A DNA stretch of 64,000 nt from Spongilla lacustris. Taxonomy: Eukaryota; Porifera; Demospongiae; Spongillida; Spongillidae. Within the stretch, counting starts at the first letter, position 1. Each line of letters opens with the position of its first letter. Location: assembly GCA_949361645.1 (NCBI GenBank), contig OX442418.1, positions 1,115,226-1,179,225 of the forward strand. The letters run 5' to 3'. The translations under genes were made by a program, and so were the position numbers. Positions 12,611 through 23,975 of the stretch are shown here, piece by piece. The notes under the pieces are model-generated. The model made no database searches and was not told the DNA's origin. It worked only from the letters and a program-made list of their open reading frames with translations.

Positions 12611-14484
12611 ATCCAGCCTTTTGCAAAATATGTAAAGTAGTCGGGCGGGCCTTACTACCGATTAGGTCAATCATGTATTACGTTATATTCTAATTCAAGG
12701 CAAATAAAATTCTGTTTGGTTAGTACATTTACGTTTAGGTTCGATTGCATGCATACTGGTGTATATGGGGTGATGAAATCGCTTCAAAGCATACGGTACC
12801 ATACATGTAATTACATTTATATGTGCGCGACGTGGGCTAATTATATTCATCAATGGTTCCAAGGGAGGTGTCCGGACACCCTGGACTCCCCCCCCTGTAT
12901 CCGCCTCTGGACCTCAGCGTGGCCACGCTAACTTTTAGTCAGGGCACGCCCATCTAGGTATGTGGTTAGGCCAAGCGATTTAAGCCTATGTAGGTAGCTG
13001 TGGTTGTGTGCTGAGTGCATCTGGTGTGATGTGGGTAGCTGTGGATGCATGCTGTACTGATCTGGTGTAATGTGGGTAGCTGTAGGAGGGTGTCTGGGTA
13101 GAGTTGTGTGCCTCATGAGGGTACTAGTGGTGTGATGGGGGTAAGTGTGTTTGTGTGCTGAGTGCATCTGGTGTTACGGTTTAGGTGTAGGAGGGCATCT
13201 GGTGTGATGTGTACATTTAGGTGGCTCAGTCAGCAGAAAACCTGAATAACCTAGGTATTCGGCTGGCAAATTGTCAAAACCTATTCGGGAAAATCGATTT
13301 TCTGTTTTCAAGTATTCGGTAAAATCGATTTTCAGATCCAGAAAAACCTGAAAAATCGATTAGTGTTTTAAAAGTATTCGGAAAAATCGATTTTCATTAT
13401 TCAGGGGAGGTTACACACCCTACCATCACCCTCACCCCTCAGACTGCTGGTCCTCACCAGCTGGTCATCACAATGGATGGTCAACATGTACAGAACAGTC
13501 CTCATGACCTTGATCTGAGGCCTAAGCATAACTATAGCATATTAGGTGACCCCCAGGAGGTTATAAAATTTCAATTTAGCTATGGGATGTCGTATAAATG
13601 TATGGCCATTCATGACAGTGGAGACATCTATGTAGCCTGCAGTGATAACAGTATTTATGTGTTTGACCAAGCTGGTCATCAGAAGAGAACCATAGGTAAT
13701 GGTGGGAGTGGTGATGGTCAGTTCGAATATTTATCTGCTATAGCGATCAGGGGAGATGTGATATATGTTGCTGAAAATAATAAGATACAGAAGCTAAGAC
13801 TAGAAGGACAGCTGCTGAAAATAATAAATCTAATAAAAAATGGATCTGGTCAAGGTGGTTATATTATACCAATATCGGTTATTGTTGACCACATAGATAG
13901 GATAATTGTTGCTGATCAAAATCACCGAGTAGTAATATTGGATCAAAATGGCACCTGGCTGTTGGCCATAAATGGTAATGTCTCTGGTAGTCATAGTTTC
14001 CAGGATCCATGTGGTCTTGCCTTGGACCCTCAAGGGAACATCCATGTTGCAGCCAATGGTTCTAATGCCATCAAAGTCTTCACACCTGAGGGGACCTATG
14101 TCAGATCATATGGAGATGTAAAGAGTCCATCTGGAATAGCAGTTGATGAAGAAGGTTACAGCATGGTCTGTAGTACATGTGGCGGCTATGCATTGGTGAT
14201 TGGAGCAACGAGATGGCAACTATTCTCATATTTGATCCTGAAGGGAACAACATAAATGTAGTTGGCAGTTTCAATAACCGTAGTACTGTTAATTTAGACC
14301 CCATAAGTGGTTTTCTATATGTATTAAATTCTTCTGCCAATGTTTTATTGAAGTATACTGTTATGGTGTGATGTAATGCTTGCATACTTTAATGCCATCA
14401 ATTTTGTTTTGCTGGAAATGCATGTGTTGTCGAAATGTTAACCTTTAGTGTACGACATCGCCCGGCCTACAGTACAGATATATA

Positions 14485-14719
14485 CAGTGCATGCCGGCTC
14501 GCAAGAGCGAAAAATAAGGCACCTTCATCGTGGAGTTAGGAAAAATGTAGTGTTTCATCTATCGATATCGATCTATCTGGACAGGCCATCACCAAATGAA
14601 TTTTACTGATGAAAGTGGACATGAACACCTACAGTTTCCCTAACTCCGCGATGAATATGCCTTATTTTTCACTCTTGCGCTCGCGCGAGGTGTTTTTTCG
14701 CTCTTGCGAGCCGGCACTG
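14485..14719. mobile_element. Tc1/mariner-like MITE with TA target site
   Basis: The left end is CAGTGC followed shortly by CCGGCTCGCAAGAGCG. The right end is the reverse complement (CGCTCTTGCGAGCCGGCACTG). TA dinucleotides flank both ends (14483-14484, 14720-14721). The arms continue with a TAAGGC/GCCTTA block and GGAGTTAGG/CCTAACTCC. It lies about 110 bp downstream of the TRIM-NHL stop. Confidence 0.75.
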
Positions 14720-15161
14720 TATTTTAAAATTGCTAGACGAATTGTGGTTGGTTTATTTGGATCTAATTTATTCATCTGACCAAGTTGCTCAAACCAAAAA
14801 AAGATGGGACTGTGGAAGGACTGCCAGATACGATTTGTTTAGCTGCATTAAACCACGGCATTAACTATGATTCGGCCAATATAAAGCACTTGTGCTAAAC
14901 AGAACAAATTGGACACTTCAAAAATGATGTCGCGAAGCTGCTAGTAGCGAGAGCTCATTTTTTCTTTTTTGGAGGGGGGAGGGAGGTGTTAGCTTCGAGC
15001 CGGCAACTTGTGAATACTAATCACATCTGCACCATAACTGGCGAACGGACGGTACGTCAATTTGGAATATCGTTAGGCATTCATGCTGTACTTGCTGTGT
15101 TTCTTCGTGGCGTTTCTACGTATTGTCAAAACAGCTGTGAATTAATTTGTGACGTCAGCGG

Positions 15162-18100
15162 CAGTGATGCCGCGGCCAGCTTTATTCGATACGGTCACGT
15201 TCCCGGCTGGCCGTACTTCCACTAAACGGTCACGTTCACGGTCACAAACAAGACCGTGTATTGTTTATACGGTCACGATGACGGCTGGCCGTCAAGCCGC
15301 CAAATTGTAATACGGCTAACGGTCAACACTCGCTAGTTATTAAAACCCTCAACATAAATTACGAATTTAATAGTTATAACAGTTGAACGTGCACAATCAA
15401 AACCTAATTATTTAAAACCTTTGTTGCAACGCAAAAACAACACTGATTCAAGCCTTTCAGGATCCATCCGCCATCTTTTTCTTTCCACAATTATTTTCAT
15501 CTGGGAGAAGACTCTCTCTGAAGGAGCACTGGACGCAGGTATAGCCAGATATTTGCGAGCCAGTTTAGCAATGTTAGGAAATTTTTCTTCATTATCACTC
15601 CACCATTCTATTACGTTGTTCACCCTCCAATTAGTCATAGGCAATGACATGTACTCCTTGAATTCGTCCATCAACCTTTCCCTCAAACTTTTGGCCATCA
15701 CTGCCCCTCCATCTTCTATGACGTCATGCTGCTGTGTAAAAATAAAAACAACCCAGATTGATGTGAACTACTGTAAATGCATGTCTTACTACAAACCTCA
15801 AAGTCAAAGAATGAATCCAGAGCGATTGTATGCACAGTGTTTTCCCCTGAAGATTCCCCTATGTTTGCTGTATCTGCATCAGCCACATTCATAAGCTCAT
15901 CCACAAATTGCTCTATAGCTTCTTGCTTGTCTCGAGCAGGCAACCAACTGAGGTTCTTGTGTCCAGGATGCACAAGTGCAGCATCAGTTAGAAGGGCTAA
16001 CGACAGGTTAAATCGTTTTTTAAAACCATCTTTGATACTGGCGTAGCAATCGAAGACCTCCTTCGGTAAATCCTTCCATAACACAACATCTAAATGCGGT
16101 AAGAAGGGATTTAAAATATCATAAAATGGTGTTAAATTCCTAAAATAATGCACATGCATCATTCATACCTACATATTTATATGCGTTTTATGCATACATA
16201 AGTATACCTAAATTCCATGAGGTTGGTGGACCTCGCATTTCAAGTGCAACATTAAGAGTAGTCACCAATCTGGATATACTGCACAGAGTAGGGTACTTCT
16301 CCCCCTCAAAAAATACTGACATCTCTCTTAATGGCTTCAAAAGCTGGCACTATATAAGAAAAACACATAATCATCCTACTTAGAGAGACACACACTTGAC
16401 ATAATTCCGGACCAGTTGCTTTGCTGATGCCCATTGTCGTTCACTAAGAGTGGGAGAGATGTTGAACTCCCTGCACACTTCCGTTATAAATGGCTGTAAC
16501 CCTAAGCACCGCTCCAACATGTAATATGTTGAATTCCAACGGGTTGTTACATCTTTGATTAGAGTAAGAGCCACAGAATGAGGAAACAAATCGACACCAT
16601 CTCTTTCATCTATGAAAAAAAACATAAATTCACTGTAGCCAATGAAACTCCCCAACACACCATCTGTCAAAAAGTCCAACATATCTTTGTCAGCTTTGAT
16701 CTTCGTCTTTTGTAATCGCTTGAGATGTTCTAAACGTTGAGAACTATTCCTTATTGAGTTTGTCACGTCACGGAACAGTTGGATAAAGTCACGTGTATGA
16801 TGATTTGGAACCTGCAAAATAGATAAATTATATTGTGCCAGTGAACTGATATTTAATACTTGCCTGTGCTTTGGATGGATCAATAGCATGTTTGACAATA
16901 AGATTGAAAGTGTGACATGCACAAGCAGGATTCTCTTCAACCACATCCTCATCAAGAAGCTGCTGTACAGCAGCTTTGAAATTTGCACCGTTATCCGTTG
17001 TGATGCTATCCAGCCTGGTACCCATCTGGTAAGTCATCTCAGAGCATTCCTTCAAGAGACTATAGCTATGTTCTCAGCAGTGTGAGAATCTGAAAGAAAG
17101 GGATGAACATAAAACTGTGCAGAAAGAGAAAAATCTATTACCATTATCAACCGACAGAGCATGTACAGCAGACTTCAGTTTCCAGTTGGATTTACCAGCA
17201 TTCTCTGATGGCACCCTATCGATCCAGTGACCAGTTACTGCTACAAATGATTCACCTGTAGGCAGTGTCGCACTGTCTGTTGTTAGAGATATAGACGTCG
17301 CCCTCTTAACAGAGCTAACAACCTGCATGAGAAATAGGAGGAAAAAACAAATCATATGAATTGCTCACTAGAATACACACAATTACAATTACCAGGTCTC
17401 TTTTTTCCAAAAATGCTTCATCTTCCAGGGCAGTTGTTTTGGTACGATGTGGCAGAGTGTATCTACCCTTAGGAATAAAGTTAATGTACTCACGAAACTC
17501 AGGAACATCATTAAGTGTGGGTGGAAGGAGGCCTGCAGAGTGTGCTACGACCATAAGTGCTAATGCATGCTTTTGCTCTTCTTTATTAAATTGTGGTACA
17601 AGATAAGCATCAAGACCTTTTTCCCTTTTTGAACACACTGTGGAAGCTGTATGAACATTTGCAGGCTCATCCCTAGATGAGTATATACATTTAGGATAAC
17701 AATAAAACAGCAATAAAAATTCCACAACCAGGTGAACCATCCTCACATTTTGTGTTCTTCAACCAAATGCTTCTTCATTTTACTATAGTAGAACCGTCAA
17801 CGCGGGGTACCCACATGATTCTTTGGGTCTTCTCACAAATGGCGCACAGAGCCCATTTCTCATGGCGACGAGACAGCTTAAAATGACTCCATAGCCATGC
17901 GTTTACGAACTTTGGGCCAGTCGGGTGGAAGGCAAACTTCGCTACCGCATCCTCTGGCTTAACCTCCGCGGTCTTCCTTCTTTTTACTGATGACTCAACT
18001 ACTGCTTTATCAACTGCTTCATCTACTGCTTCATCTACACGATCTACTGTTTCCAGAATTTCAGGTTCCTGTTGCACGCAACAATTGGAAGACATCTTTG

Positions 18101-18290
18101 ACACCAACACGTGGCCGTCCGTGAAAATCCTTGACGGCCCCGGCCAATTTTTGTAAAAAATTTGACGGCCAGAGATTCTAACGGTCACGTCACGTGATCA
18201 TTAAGATTGACGGCCACGGTCACGGCCGGGCTGTCTGGGCCGTCAAATGAAGACGGTCCCGGACGGTCACGACTGGCCGCGGCATCACTG
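15162..18290 (-). mobile_element. hAT transposon with perfect 18-bp TIRs
   Basis: The termini are CAGTGATGCCGCGGCCAG and its exact reverse complement. The 8-bp target duplication GTCAGCGG is perfect at 15154-15161 and 18291-18298. Subterminal regions carry many ACGGTCACG and GGCCGTCA motifs, as expected for transposase binding sites. A spliced BED-finger/hAT transposase gene occupies the minus strand. Perfect ends and duplication indicate a recent insertion. Confidence 0.95.
15408..18095 (-). CDS. hAT transposase with BED zinc finger, 8 exons, one frameshift
   Basis: Exons read by eye: 18095-17747, ~17680-17395, ~17322-17142, ~17091-16865, 16811-~16390, ~16349-16210, ~16147-15799, 15731-15408. 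Exon 1 encodes a BED finger (CAICEK, then KHLVEEH). Later exons carry the hAT core: TTDSATL, a TDNGANF block, a CACHTFNLIVKHA helix, and TRWNSTYYMLER. The C-terminal dimerisation region is seen in YLAIPASSAPSERVFS. Introns are GT-AG except the one after exon 4, which starts CAG|GCAAGT (a GC donor). In exon 1 the frame shifts by one base at an A tract near 17780, between the BED cysteines and histidines; one missing A would explain it, either real decay or a sequence error. I prefer the Met at 18095, because the upstream Met at 18188 lies in subterminal repeats. It catalyses cut-and-paste transposition. Confidence 0.85.
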
Positions 18291-18298
18291 GTCAGCGG

Positions 18299-19139
18299 TA
18301 AAAGGTATGTAGTAGTAACGCCACGAAGGATCACGGAATAATTAGCCTACATTGTATTTGCATGGAGTAAGCAACTTTACATGTTGTCGTTCAGCGGGCA
18401 CTGTTACGAGGACGAATGTTACCCTTGTTACAGGATGTTAACACTGAAAACGTGTACGTCGAAAATACATGTATGATACAGACAAAACCACCACGTTTGT
18501 ACCCTGTGCGTATGGCTTATACATGTATAATTATTACCGTATGAATTACATTACATGTTGTATACACTTAAACCACTAAACAAACTGGAGGTCTTTTGTG
18601 TACATTGTGCATGTGAGTTTATGAAAACTTAAAGTCTGTGCTTATATCGAGTTTTGACCGTAGCATACAAAGTACAATGGCAATATTAATGATCCCGACG
18701 GATATATAGGTGCACGAATACACTCGCACAATGATTCTAGGCTTCTAGCTGTACCCTCTATACCACAAATGGCAAACCCGGCACCTTCCCAAATATCTAC
18801 AGTGAATTTTATTTGCGACTGTCCGTTGTACAGCACCAGATTCCAAAAGAGTGAAGGAGTGCATTGTTATCACATCTTGTAGTCAAGTCTATACATTTTA
18901 ATACTCAGATAATATAGATCTTGGGTGTGGTTTACCGCCTCCTTTTGACCCTTATTCTATACAATACCCTTTTTATCTGGCCATGCTCTAGATGAAAATT
19001 GCTATTTCCTACACACCACCCCCACGTTCAGTACTCATAATGTATGAGAGGTTAAGGCTATACATCTTTACTCCTACCATTTAAATGGGAAACTTTCTTG
19101 GTGTCAAAAAGGAGTTTGGGCAATACATATCATAGATAT
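18299..19139. other. No gene seen
   Basis: AT-rich sequence without a reading frame longer than 64 codons or a recognisable motif. Confidence 0.4.
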
Positions 19140-20275
19140 TATACTTAGAGGGATTGGAAACGGCGCACGTGAGCCATTGAACCCTGGAATTGCGCACTTG
19201 TTAATTGAGTGACTGGCTATCCTCCCCCTTTGGATTTTTATTTTATTTTTTAGCTACGTCAAAACAAGGTACGTGTCTGGATTCTTTATTGCGTGTAGAT
19301 TTCGGCAACGTTTAAAGTTTTTTTTGTACGACGTACAGAAGAAGAGATACAATTATCTTCGCGCGTAGCTTCCAGTTTCAAACTTGCGGGTGTTACGGCC
19401 TTTTAGATAACTTGTAGTCCTTTTTTAAAAGTAAATCGGATAGTGGTCGCGTTTCTGCACAGCAACGCATAGGTTTTACATAGTTTGCTCGTTAGTAACA
19501 GCGCGATTTGATTAAAACAGCTTTTTTAACACGTATTAGAACTTGCGGGTATAACGTAGTCACGTTTGTATTTAAAAATGATGCAATACCACTGCCAGAT
19601 AGAGCATACACTGTAGATTGTTACACAGCAACGTCTGATTTTCTATCGTGGTGCTACTATGGGAAATTTTATATAAATTTTCAAAGTGCTACCGGTTTTC
19701 CGCATCATTAACTTCTGCATATATTAATATCAACGATTTCTGTAAGTCAGAGATTTCTGATACACATGCTTCCAATTACTTGTAAAATATCCTATTTGTT
19801 AATATTTCTCCCACTGAGATCTTTCTACTAATACACATAGCCCACACTGTCCAGAGTTACATTTTCGGATTTACCTCATCCCTATAATTAATTAGCCGTA
19901 CACATGCAATCTTGTAGCTTTAGAAAGATTTGAATGAAGATGTTTACTAAATAATCCAATTCGCTGTTGTTCTCTGGCTTTTTCATCCAAATATTCAATA
20001 CTTTAGCTGCCGTTAAACAATTGGAATCCACTGGAGATGGCAATTGGTAGCTGTCCTCCACTAAAATCGCGTCAACAGCTTCAATGAAATTCTGTACCGC
20101 TAAGGAAAACACACCACTCATTTTAAATAATGAGTTGCATGCGAACTAAGTTTACTCACCGTCGTCTAGGATATCTTCACAAGCCATCGTTCAGAATTCT
20201 AAATAGTGCCCGAATGTGCGGAGTGTAGGTGTTAACTAGTGTTGATTGGGCTTGTTTCCAATCCCTCTAAGTATA
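19140..20275. mobile_element. 1.1-kb element with 22-bp terminal inverted repeats, unclassified
   Basis: The left terminus TATACTTAGAGGGATTGG (continuing AAAC) is repeated exactly in reverse complement at 20254-20275. The shared core AGAGGGATTGGAAAC also bounds 3762-7400. I do not recognise the superfamily. It holds a small minus-strand two-exon ORF and a 67-codon plus-strand frame (19508-19711), and is directly followed by a foldback repeat. Confidence 0.6.
19888..20187 (-). CDS. Small two-exon ORF inside the 19.1-20.3 kb element, unknown
   Basis: Exon 1 (20187-20160) starts at an ATG and reads MACEDILDD up to a donor GTGAGT. Exon 2 begins after TTCCTTAG and runs 20099-19888 in the matching phase, giving 79 codons and ending in CMCTAN. 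The product is acidic at the start and otherwise helical-looking, with no motif I recognise. A donor-like GTAAAC near the DYL residues could lead to more exons. It may be an element-encoded protein or chance; the matching splice phases are the main support. Confidence 0.3.
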
Positions 20276-20278
20276 ACA

Positions 20279-20575
20279 AGTAAATAAAAACATTCTCTAT
20301 GAGAAAGTTGGTGGTATATAGGATTTGAAGGCAATAGTGGTGTAAAAAGCAGGGAAACAAGGGTTGAATGATAAGGAAAAACGAAATAGTCCTATATTTA
20401 GCCCAGCACACATTGTAGGACAATACATTGTTCATGCATATGCTAAATATAGGACTATTTCGTTTTTCCTTATCATTCAACCCTTGTTTCCCTGCTTTTT
20501 ACACCACTATTGCCTTCAAATCCTATATACCACCAACTTTCTCATAGAGAATGTTTCTATTTACTTGTTTCATTG
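20279..20575. repeat. Foldback (palindromic) repeat, copy 2
   Basis: Two inverted arms of about 135 bp (left from AACATTCTCTATGAGAAAG, right ending CTTTCTCATAGAGAATGTT) surround a short loop near 20400-20440. It belongs to the same family as 3484-3760. In both copies one flank is the GTTTCCAATCCCTCT terminal motif plus GTATA, and the other is a TGTTTCATT-type sequence. Confidence 0.8.
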
Positions 20576-21118
20576 CTTTTTATTCATAATTGGATGCTTT
20601 CAACAGTCACACTACATCTAAATATATTCACTTAGCAACAGACATTTCATCACTCATAATCTTATATACTCCAATAATGGAAAGAAAGTACTTTGCATTT
20701 TAAAATGCAAAAAGGCCAACCATTAAATAAGAGCCTCTGACGTTACAATTATGATACCATAGAGAAACACTGATCACTTAGCTACGATCTGAACTTGGTA
20801 TATATGTCATTTACATAGTAATCATGTATATCTACATGTCATAACCAGAAATAACTCAGCCATGGATGATACATATTGTTCAGTACATAAACAATGTTGT
20901 ATTGGTACTAATACCAGTGAAACTTTTACTCCCTCCGGCTCTCGTGATATGACTGCAAAAGGTGTGTCCACCATCTCATCCTTTATTACAGTGTTCTGGA
21001 AATTAAAGTGATCTGTGTCAACTCAACTTATAAACAGTATCCATGTTTCATACTCTGGCAGTAGTGTATCAGTGAATTTGTCATCATCACATATGTGACC
21101 ATTGAGGTCACCTCACTC
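20576..21118. other. No gene seen
   Basis: AT-rich sequence with only very short frames. Confidence 0.4.
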
Positions 21119-21590
21119 CAGGGGAATAGTAGGTAAGGGGAGGAGTAGGGGTAGTAGTAGGTAAGGGGAGGAGTAGGGGTAGTGGTAGGAAGGGGAGGGG
21201 GAGGAGTAGTAGTAGATAAGGGGAGGAGTAGGGGTATATACGTAGTAGGTAAGAGGAGGAATAGGGATAGTAGTAGATAAGGGGAGGAATAGGGGTAGTA
21301 GGTCGTGGGCATCCCCAGGGCCCCCCCCACTTCAAAGTATTCAGTATTACTAGCAACATGTGCCACTCCCCCCCCCCCCCCCCCCGACTGAATCGGCCGA
21401 AAGCGGACAACACCCCTATAGTAATATTTGGTTGTCAAATGACGCCCCCTTACCCTATCCTGGCCCCACCCTTCCAGAAATGCTGGGGGCGCCCCTGGTA
21501 GTAATTAGGGGAGGAGTTGTAGTAGTAGCAGGGATAGCGGTAGGTATTGGGAGGGGTAGGGGTAGTAGTAGGTATGGGGAGGAGTAGGGT
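21119..21590. repeat. G/A-rich imperfect microsatellite (two blocks)
   Basis: Variants of GGGGAGGAGTAGGGGTAGTA occupy 21119-21305 and 21500-21590. They are the inverted version of the motif at 4540-5010. Between them a poly-C tract (~21367-21385) leads into GACTGAATCGGCCGAAAGCGG, which recurs near 54411-54500, and a CTGGGGGCGCCCCTGG block that looks like a hAT-type end. Confidence 0.75.
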
Positions 21591-23274
21591 GCATAAGGGT
21601 ACATGTATGCAGGTATCTCGTCCGCCATTACACACACCTACATGTACCATTAGAGTATCAAGCTTCCCTATTTGGTTGTAAGAGGCATCACAAAAGAAAG
21701 GTTCTGTAATTTCGATTGCATCAACAGCACGAATATCATGTAGAAATTCACCTATTTTTTTCTATGCATGCTCAGTGCCTTGTTAAGCAATACAAACAGC
21801 TGAACTTTTGTGCTAACCATGGGTGGGATTGCAAAAGGCATCATTAAGCCCATATAACAGTATGCTATTCCTTACAATAGCCTTTTTGAAGCTACCTTTA
21901 TATTCCCTCAGTATGGTTTTTTTGGTTCATACAGGGAAAAGCTGAAAGATACAGACATGCAATGAAATTTACAATTACTCACAAAATCATGTACAATATG
22001 GGGTAATTGATAAACAGAAGCCATGTTAAAACTGTTAATTGACCTGGGCAGACCTTTTTTATTGATGACAAAGCACAGTTTTCCCAAGTACACAATGAAT
22101 CTGACCTCTACTGCTATAGTTTACATAGGATAGCCCTAGCGTCTGCTTGTAACACACACTTGTGCTACTTTTTAAAAATAAGTTGTAGAGTCTTGTATAA
22201 CCATACATCAATGTAAAGAATAGAAAGGTTTTTTTTAAATGATGCCACACGAACGTGTATGTATAGATCTACAGATGTACATGACATTTGTATACGTGGA
22301 CAAGGTATGCGTGTGACCTCTCAGTCACGTGGATACACAAGGGTCAACTGATGTACATCTAACCCAAATACTTATTGTATCATGCACTCAGTCCAATTCG
22401 AACGTACCTATTGGGTTTGGTAGCTTTCCAAGCCGATTACCCTGCTGTAGCATTTTTCCAGCAGCATGTTCGGCTTCGGTCGACGGTCGTGCGTTCTTAG
22501 AATCGCATCCTTTTCGCAGAAGGAGAAGCGATGGAATCGTCCCGATGTTCTGCACTAGCTCTTCATGGCCGCTGAATTTTCGTTGTATCGTTGCCTCTTT
22601 AAAGTTTAGTTTAGGCTCGAGGTTCCGGTGATGCCCTCACCGGTTAGTTCTGGCTCGGGGTTCCGATGATATTTAGTAAATAGCCGCCTAAGCGCTAGTG
22701 CCCAAACCGGATACGTGCCACGATTTCACTAGGTGTAGTGCCCAGACCGTACACATTGGATTACATATATACATGTACAGCTACATGTACTGGAACAAAA
22801 TATGAACAAGTTCTAATCGTTTTGAGTCCTGTCAGATACAGGATGCTTAAATATACGTCATTTGCTAACACAACCACCGATATATAAAATGTAGCCTCGA
22901 TACATTTTGACCACTGAAGCGAGAATGCCAATGAATTCTGAAGCTATTGGTGTGATTTTCATTTCTTAGAAGTGTTCCTATCTCGAGTTATGCGTGGTCA
23001 AGAAGAAGAAGAAGAAGAACAACAACGAGAAATACGGTGGGACTGGGTATGAGTTACGACAAATGTTTTGTTCTCCACAACCACGCGGTTTTATGACATC
23101 TAACAAACATGAAACTGCTCGTTTTTGACTGCTTGTTCGACGATGACAAAGAGCTAAGCGATCCGATGGATAGGAGTTCCGTTAGAAGCGGGTCCCGTTT
23201 TTTAATGACATTCATAATCGGGGTCAAATCCTATATGAGAGTTACTAACGTAACTCTCGATATCTATGTACATA
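21591..23274. other. Mostly non-coding; possible minus-strand exon at about 22640-22417
   Basis: No clear gene. On the minus strand one frame stays open from about 22640 to 22400 and reads like protein (FKEATIQRKFSGHEELVQ, later STEAEHAAGKMLQQ), ending at a possible donor CCAATAG|GTACGT near 22415. I found no acceptor or neighbouring exon, so this is only a candidate. It overlaps a 100-codon plus-strand frame that looks like its shadow. Confidence 0.25.
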
Positions 23275-23975
23275 TCTGGTCAGGGACAGTTTGTAGATCT
23301 ACATTATGGCAGTTATTATTGGTGAAAGAGATGGGATGATTGTTTCTGATTACATTGACAGAGTAGAAATATAGGATCAGAACGGCAGCTGGCTATTAAT
23401 GGACCTCTTGCCTTGGACCCTCAATGCAGCAGCATATAGGAAGGAGTTTAAAAGTGGGGGGCAAACTTTGATGATCATCATGGGGAGAGGGGTACCCCTC
23501 CTGCCCAGCCAGCTAGGGGAGTGCTGTAAGTTGTGCCCCAGAAGCCAACGCTTTTTGCATTTAAAGACGCTACAAAACTACACTAGAATCAGTGCAATTC
23601 GTTACTGTCGTATCGCTGGTGTAAAAGTGGCATGCCCCCCCACCTTTAAAAGTGGGGGGACAGTTGCCCCCCCCCCCCCCCCCCCCCCCACCTTTTTCTA
23701 CGCCACTGCAATGGAACATCCATGTTGCAACCTGGGGTTCTAATACCATCAAAGTCTTCACACCTGAGGGGACCTATGTCAGATCATATGGAGATGTAAA
23801 GGGTCCATCTGGAATAGCAGTTGATGAAGAAGGTTACAGCATGGTCTGTGATTACAGTTGTCTCCATCGTTGATCCTCAAGAAAACAAGATCCACAGTTG
23901 GCAGTCTCAAAAAGCCTTGTGGAGTTATTTTCATCCCACAAGTGATAAAATTGTGGTGCTAATACTGTCTGTGTA
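23275..23975 (+). pseudogene. Decayed NHL-repeat fragment of a TRIM-NHL gene
   Basis: Pieces match the NHL region of the two TRIM-NHL loci. The 23281-23430 segment corresponds to the VIVDHRDR...LDQNG...ALDPQ stretch, with in-frame stops and small deletions. The 23711-23866 segment encodes an intact-looking piece (SNTIKVFTPEGTYVRSYGDV, then VDEEGYSMVC). The 23866-23975 segment is the frameshifted tail. About 275 bp of unrelated sequence (roughly 23435-23706) interrupts it; that insert starts and ends with AAAGTGGGGGG / CCACCTTTTT-like blocks, suggesting a MITE. No RING or B-box part is present. Confidence 0.8.

Larger units (their letters stand above)
10857..12909. mobile_element. Nested hAT-type element (CAGGGGCGGA ends)
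   Basis: The left end is CAGGGGCGGACGG and the right end ATCCGCCTCTG. The octamer GACCTCAG occurs at 10852-10859 and 12910-12917, giving an 8-bp duplication if the first three bases of the element overlap it. The internal text has hAT-MITE-like stretches such as GGGGCTGAGCCCCAGAA. It hosts the further insertions at 11290-11459 and 11640-12610. Confidence 0.65.
9457..13422. mobile_element. hAT-type non-autonomous element (TAGGGTGTGTAACC ends) inside TRIM-NHL exon
   Basis: The termini are TAGGGTGTGTAACC and its reverse complement GGTTACACACCCTA. The flanks carry an exact 8-bp duplication, CCATCACC, at 9449-9456 and 13423-13430. An 8-bp duplication and TAGGG ends are typical of the hAT superfamily. 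Subterminal zones are rich in GAAAAATCGATT-like motifs. No transposase is present. The interior is expanded by nested insertions (9913-10691, 10857-12909, 11640-12610, 11290-11459). Relatives with the same termini lie at 49288-50188 and 56139-57375. Confidence 0.9.
8151..14371 (+). pseudogene. TRIM-NHL gene (RING, two B-boxes, coiled coil, filamin, NHL), broken by hAT insertion
   Basis: In order the sequence encodes a RING finger (about 8185-8330, CPLC...CPTC), B-box 1 (about 8430-8555), B-box 2 (about 8619-8730), a coiled coil (to about 9110), a filamin-type domain, and NHL repeats (about 13560-14371). This is the TRIM2/3/71 architecture; family members act as RING ubiquitin ligases or RNA binders. 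The exon opens after an acceptor at 8149-8150 (TATAG). The frame stops at 9457 exactly where a hAT-type element enters, and resumes at 13423 within the filamin domain after the 8-bp duplication. A second lesion near 14170-14210 shifts the frame inside the last NHL repeat. The homologue at 52387-54238 shows the uninterrupted order. No first exon like that homologue's was found upstream. I call it a pseudogene, although a 5' transcript of RING, B-boxes and coiled coil could still be made. Confidence 0.85.

Noticed and set aside
18096..18188. Upstream Met for the hAT transposase
   Set aside because: The added 31 codons are translated subterminal ACGGTCA repeats; the Met at 18095 is more likely.
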